Assembly (NCBI GenBank): GCA_035296085.1
Contig: DATHBP010000038.1
Location: forward strand, 1 to 21,745
DNA from: DATHBP01 sp035296085
Lineage (GTDB): Bacteria > Actinomycetota > Actinomycetes > Propionibacteriales > Nocardioidaceae
Length of the DNA: 21,745 bases
Reading direction: 5' to 3'
The notes beneath the pieces were generated by a model, which was given only the letters and a program-made list of their open reading frames with translations, had not been told where the DNA came from and did no database searches. Shown here piece by piece: positions 1 to 8,087 of this stretch (positions are counted from its first letter, which is position 1; the number at the start of each line of letters is the position of its first letter). The translations under genes were made by a program, and so were the position numbers.

Positions 1-197
1 GACTGGATGACTTCTGGGGCCAAGCCAGCGGCAAGAGCGTCGTCCATGACCTGTTCCGCCGCGCTGCCGTCCCCGACGCGCAAGACCTCTTCGAACCGGC
101 GGGCGAGCATGCCGATCTCCGCGTCCGCGGCGCGGCGGAGCGGGATGTCGGCTGACGACGAACTCACCAAGTCCCACCACCTGGCCGATGTGAGCAC
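1..197 (-). CDS. Partial protein with a corrinoid (B12)-binding cap-like N-terminus
   Basis: This is an open minus-strand frame of about 65 codons that runs off the left edge, so only the N-terminus is visible. It reads GTG at 197 or, equally possible, GTG at 167, which follows an AGGTGG stretch. The segment after codon 30 (MLARRFEEVLRVGDG, then AAEQVMDDALAAGLAPEVI) looks like the helical cap (B12-binding_2 type) that precedes the cobalamin-binding Rossmann domain in corrinoid proteins and B12-dependent regulators. That assignment rests on pattern only: the diagnostic DxHxxG motif would lie outside the window. It is transcribed away from the protease gene at 368. Strand and frame are fairly safe because the opposite frame is low-complexity Arg/Ser/Pro; the family is tentative. 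Confidence 0.45.
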   Translation of the reverse strand, partial: MLTSARWWDLVSSSSADIPLRRAADAEIGMLARRFEEVLRVGDGSAAEQVMDDALAAGLAPEVIQ

Positions 198-304
198 GGG
201 ATGTGTTCGGCCCTAGCTAGCTTTCCCCCAACTGTATCCAGTCGAGGTCGGGTTTGGGGACAGATCGGTGGCGTCTCCTGGGCGAACCGTTACGCAAATG
301 GCTC

Positions 305-333
305 TTGCCGGTTACTCGACCGCACAGTAGCGT
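305..333 (+). promoter_or_regulatory. Sigma-70-type promoter for the M43-like protease gene
   Basis: TTGCCG at 305-310 (-35) and TAGCGT at 328-333 (-10, TAnnnT type) are separated by exactly 17 nt. Transcription would start near 340, leaving a leader of about 28 nt that contains the AAAGGG ribosome site at 352-357. The same -35 hexamer with a 17-nt spacer occurs before lsr2. Confidence 0.5.
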
Positions 334-367
334 CCGAACTCCAAATGCACGAAAGGGACAAAAACCT

Positions 368-1345
368 ATGCAGCGCACTGCAGTGCTCTCCCGGCTGGCG
401 ATTTCCGTCGGCCTCGCGGTGGCGGTCAGTGGGGCCGTCGTACCCGCCGCTTCCGCGCGAATGGCCATCGAGAACGACCGATGCCTGTCCTATGGACACG
501 TCGTGGCCGGGCCGGACGGCACCATCCCGCGTGACGACATGGCTCGCCATGAGCGCGACCCGCTGGCCAAGTGGATCGCCAACCACCGCGGGCAGGCGCG
601 TGCCGCCGCGGCAGCTGGAGAGACCGTGACCGTACCGGTCGCGTTCCACGTGATCCGCAAGAACGGGACAGTGGCCGGCGGCAACATCCCCCGCGCGTGG
701 ATCAACGCCCAGATGGACGTGCTCAACGACTCGTTCCGGGGACGCACCGGCGGCGCGGACGCCAACTTCCGGTTCGTGCTCGACTCTGTCGACCGGACCA
801 CGCAGCCGCAGTGGTTCAACCTCATCCCCGCTAACGGCGACGAGCGCCGGCTCTACCGGGGCAGCGGCAAAGAGATCAAGATGAAGCGCGCCTTGCACGA
901 GGGTGGGGCGGAGACCCTCAACATCTACACCGCCAAGCTCGGGCAGTTCTTGCTCGGCTGGGCCTACTACCCCTCCGACTTCCTGGGGTCCAACCCGTTG
1001 CCGCGCTATCTCGACGGCGTTGTTATTGAGTACCGCTCAGTGCCCGGTGCAGAGCTCGGGCCCTACGACGAGGGCGACACAGCCACCCACGAGGTTGGTC
1101 ACTGGCTCGACCTCGCGCACACGTTCGCCAATGGCTGCGAGACGCCAGGCGACTTCGTCGACGACACGCCGTACGAAGCGGCGCCGGCGTTCCAGTGCCC
1201 GGTCGGGCGCGACACCTGCGAGGACCGGCCCGGACTGGACCCGATCCACAACTTCATGGACTACACCTACGACGCGTGCATGTTCGAGTTCACTGACGGA
1301 CAGGCCGACAGAATGCAGCAAGCCTGGACCGCTTACCGCGGCTGA
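368..1345 (+). CDS. Secreted zinc metalloprotease, M43 (pappalysin/cytophagalysin)-like
   Basis: A 325-residue predicted secreted metallopeptidase. The start ATG at 368 is chosen over longer forms because AAAGGG lies 10 nt upstream and the protein then opens with a good signal peptide: basic N-region, hydrophobic core to about residue 22, and AASA cleavage site near residue 29. The zinc site HEVGHWLDLAH spans residues 241-251, and a Met-turn-like NFMDYTYDACM follows around Met297, as in M43 proteases. Several cysteines between them (NGCE, FQCP, DTCED, DACM) probably form disulfides. The usual metzincin Gly three residues after the second His is Asp here. A perfect hairpin terminator follows 8 nt after the stop. 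The substrate cannot be deduced; a role in extracellular protein degradation is inference from the family. Confidence 0.85.
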   Translation: MQRTAVLSRLAISVGLAVAVSGAVVPAASARMAIENDRCLSYGHVVAGPDGTIPRDDMARHERDPLAKWIANHRGQARAAAAAGETVTVPVAFHVIRKNGTVAGGNIPRAWINAQMDVLNDSFRGRTGGADANFRFVLDSVDRTTQPQWFNLIPANGDERRLYRGSGKEIKMKRALHEGGAETLNIYTAKLGQFLLGWAYYPSDFLGSNPLPRYLDGVVIEYRSVPGAELGPYDEGDTATHEVGHWLDLAHTFANGCETPGDFVDDTPYEAAPAFQCPVGRDTCEDRPGLDPIHNFMDYTYDACMFEFTDGQADRMQQAWTAYRG

Positions 1346-1353
1346 TTTCTTCA

Positions 1354-1394
1354 CCTGTACCGGCCACCCTGCAGCACTTGGTGGCCGGTACAGG
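1354..1394 (+). terminator. Perfect 15-bp hairpin terminator after the protease
   Basis: The arms 1354-1368 (CCTGTACCGGCCACC) and 1380-1394 pair perfectly over 15 bp with an 11-nt loop, starting 8 nt after the protease stop codon. There is no U tract, which is common for actinobacterial terminators. It should separate this gene from the NlpC/P60 gene. Confidence 0.75.
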
Positions 1395-1470
1395 CATGTC
1401 CAGGTGGGGGTACGGCGGCGCTGATCGGAAGTTACATCGATGGCATTCGTCAAGTCGCCACGCCTGTGAC

Positions 1471-1508
1471 TAGAGTTAAAGTTGGGAAAAGTGTTCCGTT
1501 TGTGTTCC
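1471..1508 (+). promoter_or_regulatory. Candidate promoter and operator before the NlpC/P60 gene
   Basis: The gap 1395-1600 upstream of the peptidase contains two -10-like hexamers, TAGAGT (1471-1476) and TAAAGT (1477-1482), without a convincing -35. They are followed by two GTGTTCC direct repeats (1491-1497 and 1502-1508) with an 11-nt period, about one helical turn. The repeats are flanked by GGGAA on the left and overlap TTCCC on the right. This layout suits a protein-binding site near the transcription start, but no regulator can be named. Confidence 0.3.
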
Positions 1509-1600
1509 CTGGCGGTTAACGTCGACGTAGAGGCATCAACAGCTAACGGTCTGTGTGGCGGCAGCAGTCGCTCGCGACGGGGACCCGGCAAGGGGATCGA

Positions 1601-3010
1601 GTGTCGCGCGTCAGCCGAACGGAAAGCTCTGTCGTCGCCGCCGTCGTGGCGTGCGCACTGCTCGTCAGCGGCACAGGCATCGCCGCCGCCAAAGATGACG
1701 AGCCCACGTTCCCGAGCCGGGCGGAGGTCTCCGCCGCTCGAGCACAGGCGGCGCAGACGGCGCAGGACGTGGACACCATCCGCGCCGAGCTGCTAGTCGC
1801 CAACCAGCAGCTGGATGCGCTGCACATCGCCGCCCAGCAGGCAACCGAGGCGTACAACGGCGCCCGCTGGCGGCTGAGCCAAGCCCGCGACGTGGCCGTC
1901 GAAGCGCGCTCCGCAGCCGTGCAGGCGCAGCGACGACTGCGCGCGCAGCGCAACAACCTCGGCCGGCTGCTGTCAGCGAGCTATCAGGAAGGCAACGGGG
2001 TCGCCCAAGTCGGGCTGCTGCTGGACGCGAACGGCCCGCGCACGCTGCTCAACCGCTACTCAGCCCTGTCCGGCGCAGCCGCGTCCATGCAAGCCGCCTA
2101 CGCCAGCTTCGACGCCAGCAACGCACTCGCTACGGTTTTCCGGGCCGACGCCGATGCAGCGGTGCGCCAACGCAGCAGCGCCGCGGCACGAGCGGTCGAG
2201 CTGCGTCGTGCTGCGCAGTCCGCCGTAGAGCAGCAGGCAACTGCTGTCGCTGTGGTCACCCAGCGCACCAACGAGCTCATCGACCAGCTCGCAGCCGCAC
2301 AGGGCATCTCGGTCTCTCTGGCCCGTGAGCGCGAGACGGCACTCACGCAGATCCGCCGTGCGGAGGCGCAAGCCGCCGCGCAGGCCGCCGCTGAAGCCGC
2401 CGCCCGGGCGGAGCAACGCGCGGCAGCACGCGCCGCCGCGCGTGCTACCGCCCAGAACACGTCGGCGACCACACCAGCTCCCGCGCCGACACCCTCACCG
2501 AGCCAGCCCGCGACGCCGCGGCCAACCCCGCAACCCTCACCGTCGCCCTCGCCCTCGCCCTCGCCACCGTCGCCCTCGCCACCGCCGACACCCAACCCAC
2601 CGCCACCTCCGCCCGCCCCGACGCCCCCTCCCCCGTCATCCGGCGGAGCCAGTGCGGCGATCGACTTCGCGTACGCGCAGCTCGGTGAGCCCTACGTCTG
2701 GGGAGCGGCCGGGCCGGACTCCTGGGACTGCTCCGGGCTCACGATGGGCGCGTGGGCGGCTGGCGGGGTGACCCTGCCGCACTACAGCGTGGCGCAGTAC
2801 GACGCGTCCACCCCGGTGACGTATGCGCAGCTTCGCCCCGGTGACCTGATCTTCTGGGCGTCAGATCCGGCCGACCCCGCGTCGATCTTCCATGTCGCGC
2901 TCTACATCGGCGACGACCAGATGATCCAGGCACCGCGTACCGGCCGCAACGTGGAGGTCGTCAGCATGTGGTACTGGATCCCGCCGACGTCGTACGGCCG
3001 GGTGGGCTGA
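1601..3010 (+). CDS. Secreted coiled-coil NlpC/P60 peptidoglycan endopeptidase
   Basis: A 469-residue secreted cell-wall hydrolase. GTG at 1601 is chosen because AAGGGG (1590-1595) precedes it by 5 nt and a signal peptide follows (SSVVAAVVACALLVSG, cleavage near IAAA). Residues ~40-290 are Ala/Gln/Arg-rich coiled coil, as in RipA-type or RPF-type actinobacterial hydrolases. Residues ~300-345 are a low-complexity Pro/Ser/Thr linker. The C-terminal ~120 residues are an NlpC/P60 domain (C40 family) with catalytic Cys377 in DCSGL and His431 in FHVALYIG, expected to cut the D-Glu-meso-DAP bond of stem peptides. The coiled coil may restrain the catalytic domain or bind a partner, which is known for relatives but inferred here. 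It is monocistronic and convergent with ppa. Confidence 0.88.
   Translation: MSRVSRTESSVVAAVVACALLVSGTGIAAAKDDEPTFPSRAEVSAARAQAAQTAQDVDTIRAELLVANQQLDALHIAAQQATEAYNGARWRLSQARDVAVEARSAAVQAQRRLRAQRNNLGRLLSASYQEGNGVAQVGLLLDANGPRTLLNRYSALSGAAASMQAAYASFDASNALATVFRADADAAVRQRSSAAARAVELRRAAQSAVEQQATAVAVVTQRTNELIDQLAAAQGISVSLARERETALTQIRRAEAQAAAQAAAEAAARAEQRAAARAAARATAQNTSATTPAPAPTPSPSQPATPRPTPQPSPSPSPSPSPPSPSPPPTPNPPPPPPAPTPPPPSSGGASAAIDFAYAQLGEPYVWGAAGPDSWDCSGLTMGAWAAGGVTLPHYSVAQYDASTPVTYAQLRPGDLIFWASDPADPASIFHVALYIGDDQMIQAPRTGRNVEVVSMWYWIPPTSYGRVG
2541..2590 (+). repeat. GCCCTC-type hexanucleotide repeats encoding a Ser-Pro linker
   Basis: Tandem TCGCCC/TCGCCA hexamers encode an (SP)n stretch between the coiled coil and the NlpC/P60 domain. 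Such repeats are prone to slippage, always in multiples of two codons, so linker length may vary between strains. Confidence 0.7.
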
Positions 3011-3036
3011 CCCGCAAGCTCGGGCGCCGGGTCAGC
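3006..3036. terminator. Bidirectional hairpin between convergent NlpC/P60 and ppa genes
   Basis: GCTGACCCG (3006-3014) pairs over 9 bp with CGGGTCAGC (3028-3036) around a 13-nt loop. It covers the NlpC/P60 stop codon and ends 4 nt before the ppa stop, so it can serve transcripts from both sides. No T tract is present. Confidence 0.5.
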
Positions 3037-3040
3037 GGCC

Positions 3041-3541
3041 TTACGGTGCTTCGGGACTCGCGTGCTCCTGGGCGCGAGCGTAGGAGGCCCTGATCTCGAC
3101 CTCGGCCTCCACCCGGCCGACCCAGGTGGCTCCCTCGACCGACTTACCGGGCTCGAGGTCCTTGTAGACCTCGAAGAAGTGCTGGATCTCCAGCCGGTCG
3201 AACTTGGCCAGGTGGTGGATGTCGCGCAGGTGTTCGAGGCGGGGATCCGTGGCCGGGACGCACAGCACCTTGTCGTCCCTGCCCTTCTCGTCGGACATCC
3301 GGAACATGCCGATGGCCCGACAGCGGATGAGACAGCCGGGAAAGGTCGGCTCCTGCAGCACGACAAGGGCGTCGAGGGGGTCGCCGTCTTGGCCGAGCGT
3401 GTCCTCGATGAACCCGTAGTCGGCTGGGTACTGCGTCGAGGTGAACAACGTCCGGTCCAGCCGGATACGGCCGGTGACGTGGTCCACCTCGTACTTGTTG
3501 CGTTGCCCCTTGGGAATCTCGATGAGTACGTCGAACTCCAC
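3041..3541 (-). CDS. ppa: Inorganic pyrophosphatase (family I)
   Basis: A 166-residue soluble Mg-dependent enzyme that hydrolyses pyrophosphate released by nucleic acid, protein and cofactor synthesis. The GTG at 3541 is preferred to the upstream extension because GGGAGGG lies 7 nt before it and the product then starts VEFDVLIEIPKG, the normal family N-terminus. The family signature DGDPLDALV is at residues 52-60, giving the metal-binding aspartates. QYPADYGFIEDT (37-48) and the KVLCVPATDP segment are also typical. Length matches actinobacterial hexameric pyrophosphatases. It is divergent from the carboxypeptidase at 3653, as in the mycobacterial Rv3628/Rv3627c pair. Confidence 0.95.
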   Translation of the reverse strand: MEFDVLIEIPKGQRNKYEVDHVTGRIRLDRTLFTSTQYPADYGFIEDTLGQDGDPLDALVVLQEPTFPGCLIRCRAIGMFRMSDEKGRDDKVLCVPATDPRLEHLRDIHHLAKFDRLEIQHFFEVYKDLEPGKSVEGATWVGRVEAEVEIRASYARAQEHASPEAP

Positions 3542-3652
3542 GCTCTCGCCCTCCCGCGGTACTGGCCGCTGCCCAAGAGCTCGGCCACCTACCCGGTCGA
3601 GCACGGCTAGTGTCGCCTACTTCGGGTTCAGACTGGCTGCACGGAGGTCCGC

Positions 3653-5104
3653 GTGGCTCTGCATGGGCGGCCGCGCAGCAAAGGCCGGCGGACTGCGACC
3701 GCGCTGGGGTGCGTCGTGGCCGTGCTGGCCGTCGGCGGCGCGGCATACCAGCTCGGCATGGACGACGCCCAGCGACCTCGGTTGCAGAGCCTCGCCACAC
3801 CCGGGCAGCCCACCCAGCTGCCGGCGCTACGTTTCCCGGCGGTCCCAGCAGTGGAAACCTCCGCCCAAGTCCTCGGACCGGTGCAGACCGTGCCGTCACT
3901 GCGACGCGCTGCCCTGCGCGCGGCCGTGACGCCGGCGGTCTCGGCGCCGGTGCTGGGCCCGCACGTGGGACTCGTCGTTCACGACCCCACGCACGGCAAG
4001 CAGCTGCTCAATCTCAACGGCAGCGACGCCTTCGTACCCGCCTCGACGACGAAGCTGTTCACCGTCGCGGCCGCCTTGGCTGCAATCGACCCGACGACCC
4101 GCTTTCGCACCATGGTCGTCTCGGCAGGCGGCTCGCGGCGCATCGTGCTCACCGGCGGCGGCGACCCGCTGCTCGCCCGCCGCACGCCGCCGGCCGGGCC
4201 AACCGTCGACGGATATCCGCAGCCGGCGACGATGGCCCGGCTCGCCACAGCGACCGCCCGCGCGCTGGACCGGCGCGATGTCAGCTCGGTCCGCCTGGGG
4301 CTCGACTCCACTCTCTTCGCAGGTCCGGTCGCATCTCCCGCCTGGGAGCCCGACTACCTCTACAACGTGGTGAGCCCGATCACGGCATTGTGGGTCGACG
4401 GCGGCCGCGCGGCCGGCTCGTCCGAGCGCTCACGCGACCCGGTGCTGGCTGCCGGAGCCGCGTTCGAGGCACAGCTGCAGCGCCACGGGATCTCGGTGCG
4501 CGGCCAGCCGAGTGCGGCCTCGGCACCCGCCAACGGGCAGACCCTTGCCTTCGTCGAGTCGCCTCCGATGGCGCAGATCGCTGAGCACATCCTGGCGACG
4601 AGCGACAACGAGGCGGCGGAGGTCCTCCTGCGCCACGTCGCCTTGGCGTCAGGCAGACCCGCGAGCTTCACCGGCGGCGTCACCGCCGTGCGCCAGGTGC
4701 TGAGCCGCCTCGGACTAGAGCTGTCCCGCGTTCGGCTGTACGACGGCAGCGGACTGTCCCGGCACAACCGGGTCCCGCTGCGCACGCTGGCGGACCTGCT
4801 CGACCTCGCCACCCGGCAGCAGGAACTGCGCCCGCTGCTCACCGGCCTCCCCGTCGCCGGCTTCTCGGGCAGCCTCGGCTATCGCTTCTCGGCGGACGGC
4901 ACCGACGCCGCCCGCGGCTTCGTCCGGGCCAAGACCGGCACCCTGTCCCACGTCTCGTTGTTCGCGGGCTCGGTCCGCACCGCCAGCGGCACAGCTCTCA
5001 CGTTCGCGCTGGCAGCGGACCGGGTGCGCCTCGCCGACACCACGGCGGCCCGCGAGGCGATGGACCGGGTCGCGAGCGCCCTCGCAGCCTGCGACTGCCG
5101 CTGA
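3653..5104 (+). CDS. dacB: D-alanyl-D-alanine carboxypeptidase/endopeptidase, PBP4 type (S13)
   Basis: A 483-residue penicillin-binding protein that trims or cleaves peptidoglycan cross-links outside the membrane. The start is GTG 3653, with GGAGG about 6 nt upstream. A basic N-terminus followed by a hydrophobic stretch (residues ~15-33, ALGCVVAVLAVGGAAYQLG) gives a signal anchor or signal peptide, and a Pro/Ala-rich spacer reaches to about residue 85. All three active-site motifs are present: Ser131 in ASTTK (SxxK, Ser131/Lys134), SDN (317-319) and KTG (427-429). The stretch ~165-310 between SxxK and SDN carries the extra domain typical of S13 enzymes. Order beside ppa and the DUF2342 gene matches Rv3627c of M. 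tuberculosis. Confidence 0.92.
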   Translation: MALHGRPRSKGRRTATALGCVVAVLAVGGAAYQLGMDDAQRPRLQSLATPGQPTQLPALRFPAVPAVETSAQVLGPVQTVPSLRRAALRAAVTPAVSAPVLGPHVGLVVHDPTHGKQLLNLNGSDAFVPASTTKLFTVAAALAAIDPTTRFRTMVVSAGGSRRIVLTGGGDPLLARRTPPAGPTVDGYPQPATMARLATATARALDRRDVSSVRLGLDSTLFAGPVASPAWEPDYLYNVVSPITALWVDGGRAAGSSERSRDPVLAAGAAFEAQLQRHGISVRGQPSAASAPANGQTLAFVESPPMAQIAEHILATSDNEAAEVLLRHVALASGRPASFTGGVTAVRQVLSRLGLELSRVRLYDGSGLSRHNRVPLRTLADLLDLATRQQELRPLLTGLPVAGFSGSLGYRFSADGTDAARGFVRAKTGTLSHVSLFAGSVRTASGTALTFALAADRVRLADTTAAREAMDRVASALAACDCR

Positions 5105-5150
5105 GGCGCACGCTGGACGCCGACGGAGGGAACGCCACCGCGCTGGGCCG

Positions 5151-5156
5151 TACGGT
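5151..5156 (+). promoter_or_regulatory. TAnnnT -10 element, possibly leaderless DUF2342 transcript
   Basis: TACGGT ends 6 nt before the ATG at 5163, the distance expected if transcription starts at the start codon. Only a weak GGTGGG could act as a ribosome site, so leaderless initiation is plausible. No -35 is visible. Confidence 0.35.
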
Positions 5157-5162
5157 GGGCGC

Positions 5163-6284
5163 ATGACGCGACCGGGCCAGCCCCTTGCCGAAGGGAATGC
5201 CACCGACGGCAGGGCAGCCGATGACATGGTCGACTGGGACCTGGCGGTCCAGACCGCGCGCCGGATGATGAAGCCGGGCCCGCAGGTGTCCCCGGCACAA
5301 GCCCGAGAAGCCGTCGAGGAGCTGCGCAGTGGCGCCGCCGAGGCCGAGGCTCACGTCCGGGGGTATACCGGGCTGCAGGCGGAGGCGGCGACCGCACCCG
5401 TCGTCGTCGTGGACCGCCCCGGGTGGGTGCAGGCGAACGCCGACGGCCTGCGAGTCGTGTTGCGCCCCCTCGCCGCGAAGATGCGCTCGGTGCGTTCGCC
5501 GGGCGGCATCGCGAACGCCGTCGGACCCAAGGTCACCGGCGTGGAAGCCGGCACCCTGCTCGGCTTTCTGGCCAGCAAGGTGCTTGGACAGTTCGACCCG
5601 TTCTGGCCAGGGCCGCACCCTGGATCCGCGGGGCAGACGGCGGGCCGGCTGCTGCTGGTCGCCCCCAACATCGTCCAGGCCGAGCTGGACCTCGCCGTCG
5701 ATCCACGTGAGTTCCGGCTGTGGGTCTGCCTGCACGAGGAAACCCACCGGGTGCAGTTCACAGCAGTTCCGTGGTTGACCGGGCACATCCACGGCGAGAT
5801 CGCCGAGCTGTTGAGCGCGACCGAGATCGACCCCGGGAAGTTCGCCGCCATGCTGCGCGAAGGCGCCGGAAACCTCCTCGACCTGGTCCGCGGGAAGAGC
5901 GAGCAGTCGCTGCTCGACCTCGTCCAAACGCCCGAGCAGCGCAAGGTCCTCGACCGGCTCACCGCCGTGATGTCCCTGCTCGAAGGCCACGCAGACGTCG
6001 TGATGGACGGCGTCGGCCCAGGGGTCATCCCCTCGGTGGAGACGATCCGCGAACGCTTCCAGGAGCGACGCAAGGGCAGCTCCGCGCTCGACCAGATGCT
6101 TCGCCGGCTGCTCGGCCTGGAGGCCAAGATGCGGCAGTACCGCGACGGCGCGGCGTTCGTGCGCGGGGTCGTCGACAAGGTGGGCATCGACGGGTTCAAC
6201 GCCGTGTGGACGTCGCCGGACACGCTGCCGAGCAGTGCGGAGGTCGCCGATCCCGGCGCCTGGGTGCGTCGCGTCCACGGTTGA
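5163..6284 (+). CDS. DUF2342 / F420-associated zincin-like protein
   Basis: A 373-residue protein of the actinobacterial zincin family found beside tilS and hpt (Rv3626c type) and annotated in databases as F420-biosynthesis-associated or zinc-dependent metalloprotease. The motif LHEETHRVQF puts a HExxH zinc site at residues 191-195. Further conserved features are DMVDWDLAVQTARR near the N-terminus and LLEGHADVVMDGVG in the C-terminal half, where His and Asp could complete the metal site. There is no signal peptide and no obvious membrane segment, so it is expected in the cytoplasm. It lies 58 nt after dacB and 4 nt before tilS. Peptidase activity and any F420 link are family lore, not visible here. 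Confidence 0.85.
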   Translation: MTRPGQPLAEGNATDGRAADDMVDWDLAVQTARRMMKPGPQVSPAQAREAVEELRSGAAEAEAHVRGYTGLQAEAATAPVVVVDRPGWVQANADGLRVVLRPLAAKMRSVRSPGGIANAVGPKVTGVEAGTLLGFLASKVLGQFDPFWPGPHPGSAGQTAGRLLLVAPNIVQAELDLAVDPREFRLWVCLHEETHRVQFTAVPWLTGHIHGEIAELLSATEIDPGKFAAMLREGAGNLLDLVRGKSEQSLLDLVQTPEQRKVLDRLTAVMSLLEGHADVVMDGVGPGVIPSVETIRERFQERRKGSSALDQMLRRLLGLEAKMRQYRDGAAFVRGVVDKVGIDGFNAVWTSPDTLPSSAEVADPGAWVRRVHG

Positions 6285-6288
6285 GCCG

Positions 6289-7278
6289 ATGCGTCCGCGG
6301 CTCGACCCGGCCGTCGCACTCGTACGCCAGGCGGTGCGCCGCTGTCTCGTCAACGTCGACCCGGGCGAGCTCGTCCTGGCGGCGTGTTCGGGCGGGGCGG
6401 ACTCGCTGGCGCTGAGCGCTGCACTTGCCTTCGAAGCGCCACGGGCAGGCCTGCACGCCGGTGCCGTGGTCGTCGACCACGGACTGCAGTCCGGCTCCGC
6501 CGACGTGGCTGCGCGCGTGGCCGACGGGCTGCGCGGCCGTGCCTTGTCGCCGGTCGAGGTGGTGCGCGCAGCCGTCCGGAACAGCGGCCAAGGCGTCGAG
6601 GCCGCAGCGCGAGCCGCTCGCTACGCCGCCCTGGACGACGCGGCCGTGCGGCTGGGCGCCGCGGCGGTCCTGCTCGGTCACACCCTCGATGACCAGGCCG
6701 AGACGGTGCTGCTGGGGCTCGCGCGGGGGTCGGGCGCGCGTTCCCTGGCCGGCATGCGCCCGGCCTCGGGCCGCTGGCTGCGCCCGATGCTGTCGGTGCC
6801 GCACGACGCAACCGTCACCGCGTGCGCGGCCGAAGGGCTTCCGGTGTGGCACGACCCGCACAACAGCGACCCGCGGTTCACCCGCGCCCGGGTGCGGGCA
6901 CACGTGCTGCCGATGCTCGAGCGCGAGCTCGGCCCCGGTGTCAGCGCTGCCCTGGCGCGTACGGCGGAGCAGCTGGCCGGTGACGCCGACGCTCTGGATG
7001 CCTGGGCCTTCGCCGCGAGCGCCCGGTGCCAGGGCGACCACGGGCTACTGACCGGTGAGATGGAGCGGCTGCCCCGTGCCGTGCGTTCCCGGGTGCTGCG
7101 CCAAGCGGCTCTCGATGCCGGCTGCCCGCCGACCGACCTGGCAGCCGTCCACGTCGATGCGCTGGACGCTCTGGTGACCCAGTGGCACGGTCAGCGCGCC
7201 GTCGACCTGCCGGGCCGCGTACGCGCTGTCCGTCGCAACGCTGAGGTGCTGTTCGAGCGCGCCGCTGTGGCAGGCTGA
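6289..7278 (+). CDS. tilS: tRNA(Ile)-lysidine synthetase
   Basis: A 329-residue N-type ATP pyrophosphatase that converts C34 of the CAU-anticodon tRNA-Ile to lysidine using ATP and lysine, so that AUA is read as Ile. The PP-loop SGGADS is at residues 34-39, followed by VVDHGLQSGS and LLGHTLDDQAETVLLGLARG, the characteristic TilS blocks. PMLSVPHDATVTACA and the HDPHNSDPRFTRARVR segment also match the family. The start is ATG 6289, 4 nt after the previous stop and without a good Shine-Dalgarno, so translation is probably coupled. The protein lacks the long C-terminal domains of E. coli TilS, as is usual for actinobacterial forms. Confidence 0.92.
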   Translation: MRPRLDPAVALVRQAVRRCLVNVDPGELVLAACSGGADSLALSAALAFEAPRAGLHAGAVVVDHGLQSGSADVAARVADGLRGRALSPVEVVRAAVRNSGQGVEAAARAARYAALDDAAVRLGAAAVLLGHTLDDQAETVLLGLARGSGARSLAGMRPASGRWLRPMLSVPHDATVTACAAEGLPVWHDPHNSDPRFTRARVRAHVLPMLERELGPGVSAALARTAEQLAGDADALDAWAFAASARCQGDHGLLTGEMERLPRAVRSRVLRQAALDAGCPPTDLAAVHVDALDALVTQWHGQRAVDLPGRVRAVRRNAEVLFERAAVAG

Positions 7279-7313
7279 CCACCGACTCGCCCGCCGATCA
7301 CCGCTGGAGTGAC

Positions 7314-7865
<552 letters not shown>

Positions 7866-8062
7866 CGGCGGCAGCGAGTCGCGCTGGCCGGCGAAATCGG
7901 GGACACTAGGGATAGGACGGACATCTGCCGCTGGGCGTCCGACAGCCGCATCCGCCCTGTTGAGCCCGTAGCGCCCCAGCGCAGCGGTGTACCGTCGAAG
8001 GCTGCGGTCCGGACGCGCTGGACCCTACAGCCCTAGGCTCGACCGAGCGCTGGGGAACGCAC
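7866..8062 (+). promoter_or_regulatory. hpt-ftsH intergenic leader, candidate -10 sites
   Basis: This 222-nt gap (up to the ftsH start) has no gene. Two TAnnnT hexamers could be -10 elements, TACCGT at 7990-7995 and TAGGCT at 8034-8039, but neither has a clear -35. CGCTGGGCG at 7929-7937 pairs, with one bulge, with CGCCCCAGCG at 7972-7981, so the region could form a stem ending hpt transcripts or opening the ftsH leader. The evidence is weak for any single site. Confidence 0.25.
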
Positions 8063-8087
8063 AGGAGGGACGGAGCGAAGCTCCGAT
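8063..8087 (+). promoter_or_regulatory. ftsH ribosome site with hairpin between SD and ATG
   Basis: The only strong Shine-Dalgarno before ftsH, AGGAGGGA at 8063-8070, is about 19 nt from the ATG at 8088, too far for normal use. The spacer holds a perfect 6-bp hairpin with a GAA triloop (CGGAGC 8071-8076, GCTCCG 8080-8085). Folding it would bring the effective spacing to about 4-5 nt. No alternative start codon lies in frame nearby upstream. Confidence 0.55.

Noticed and set aside
1395..1600. Possible c-di-AMP (ydaO) riboswitch before the NlpC/P60 gene, suggested by ACAGCTAAC at about 1538 and by the frequent link of this riboswitch with NlpC/P60 genes.
   Set aside because: The other conserved blocks expected in the preceding ~120 nt (GGGTGAAT-like and AGGG segments with pairing stems) are not found.
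4998..6353. 451-codon minus-strand open frame opposite the DUF2342 gene.
   Set aside because: Antisense shadow; the plus-strand protein carries HEETH and family blocks.
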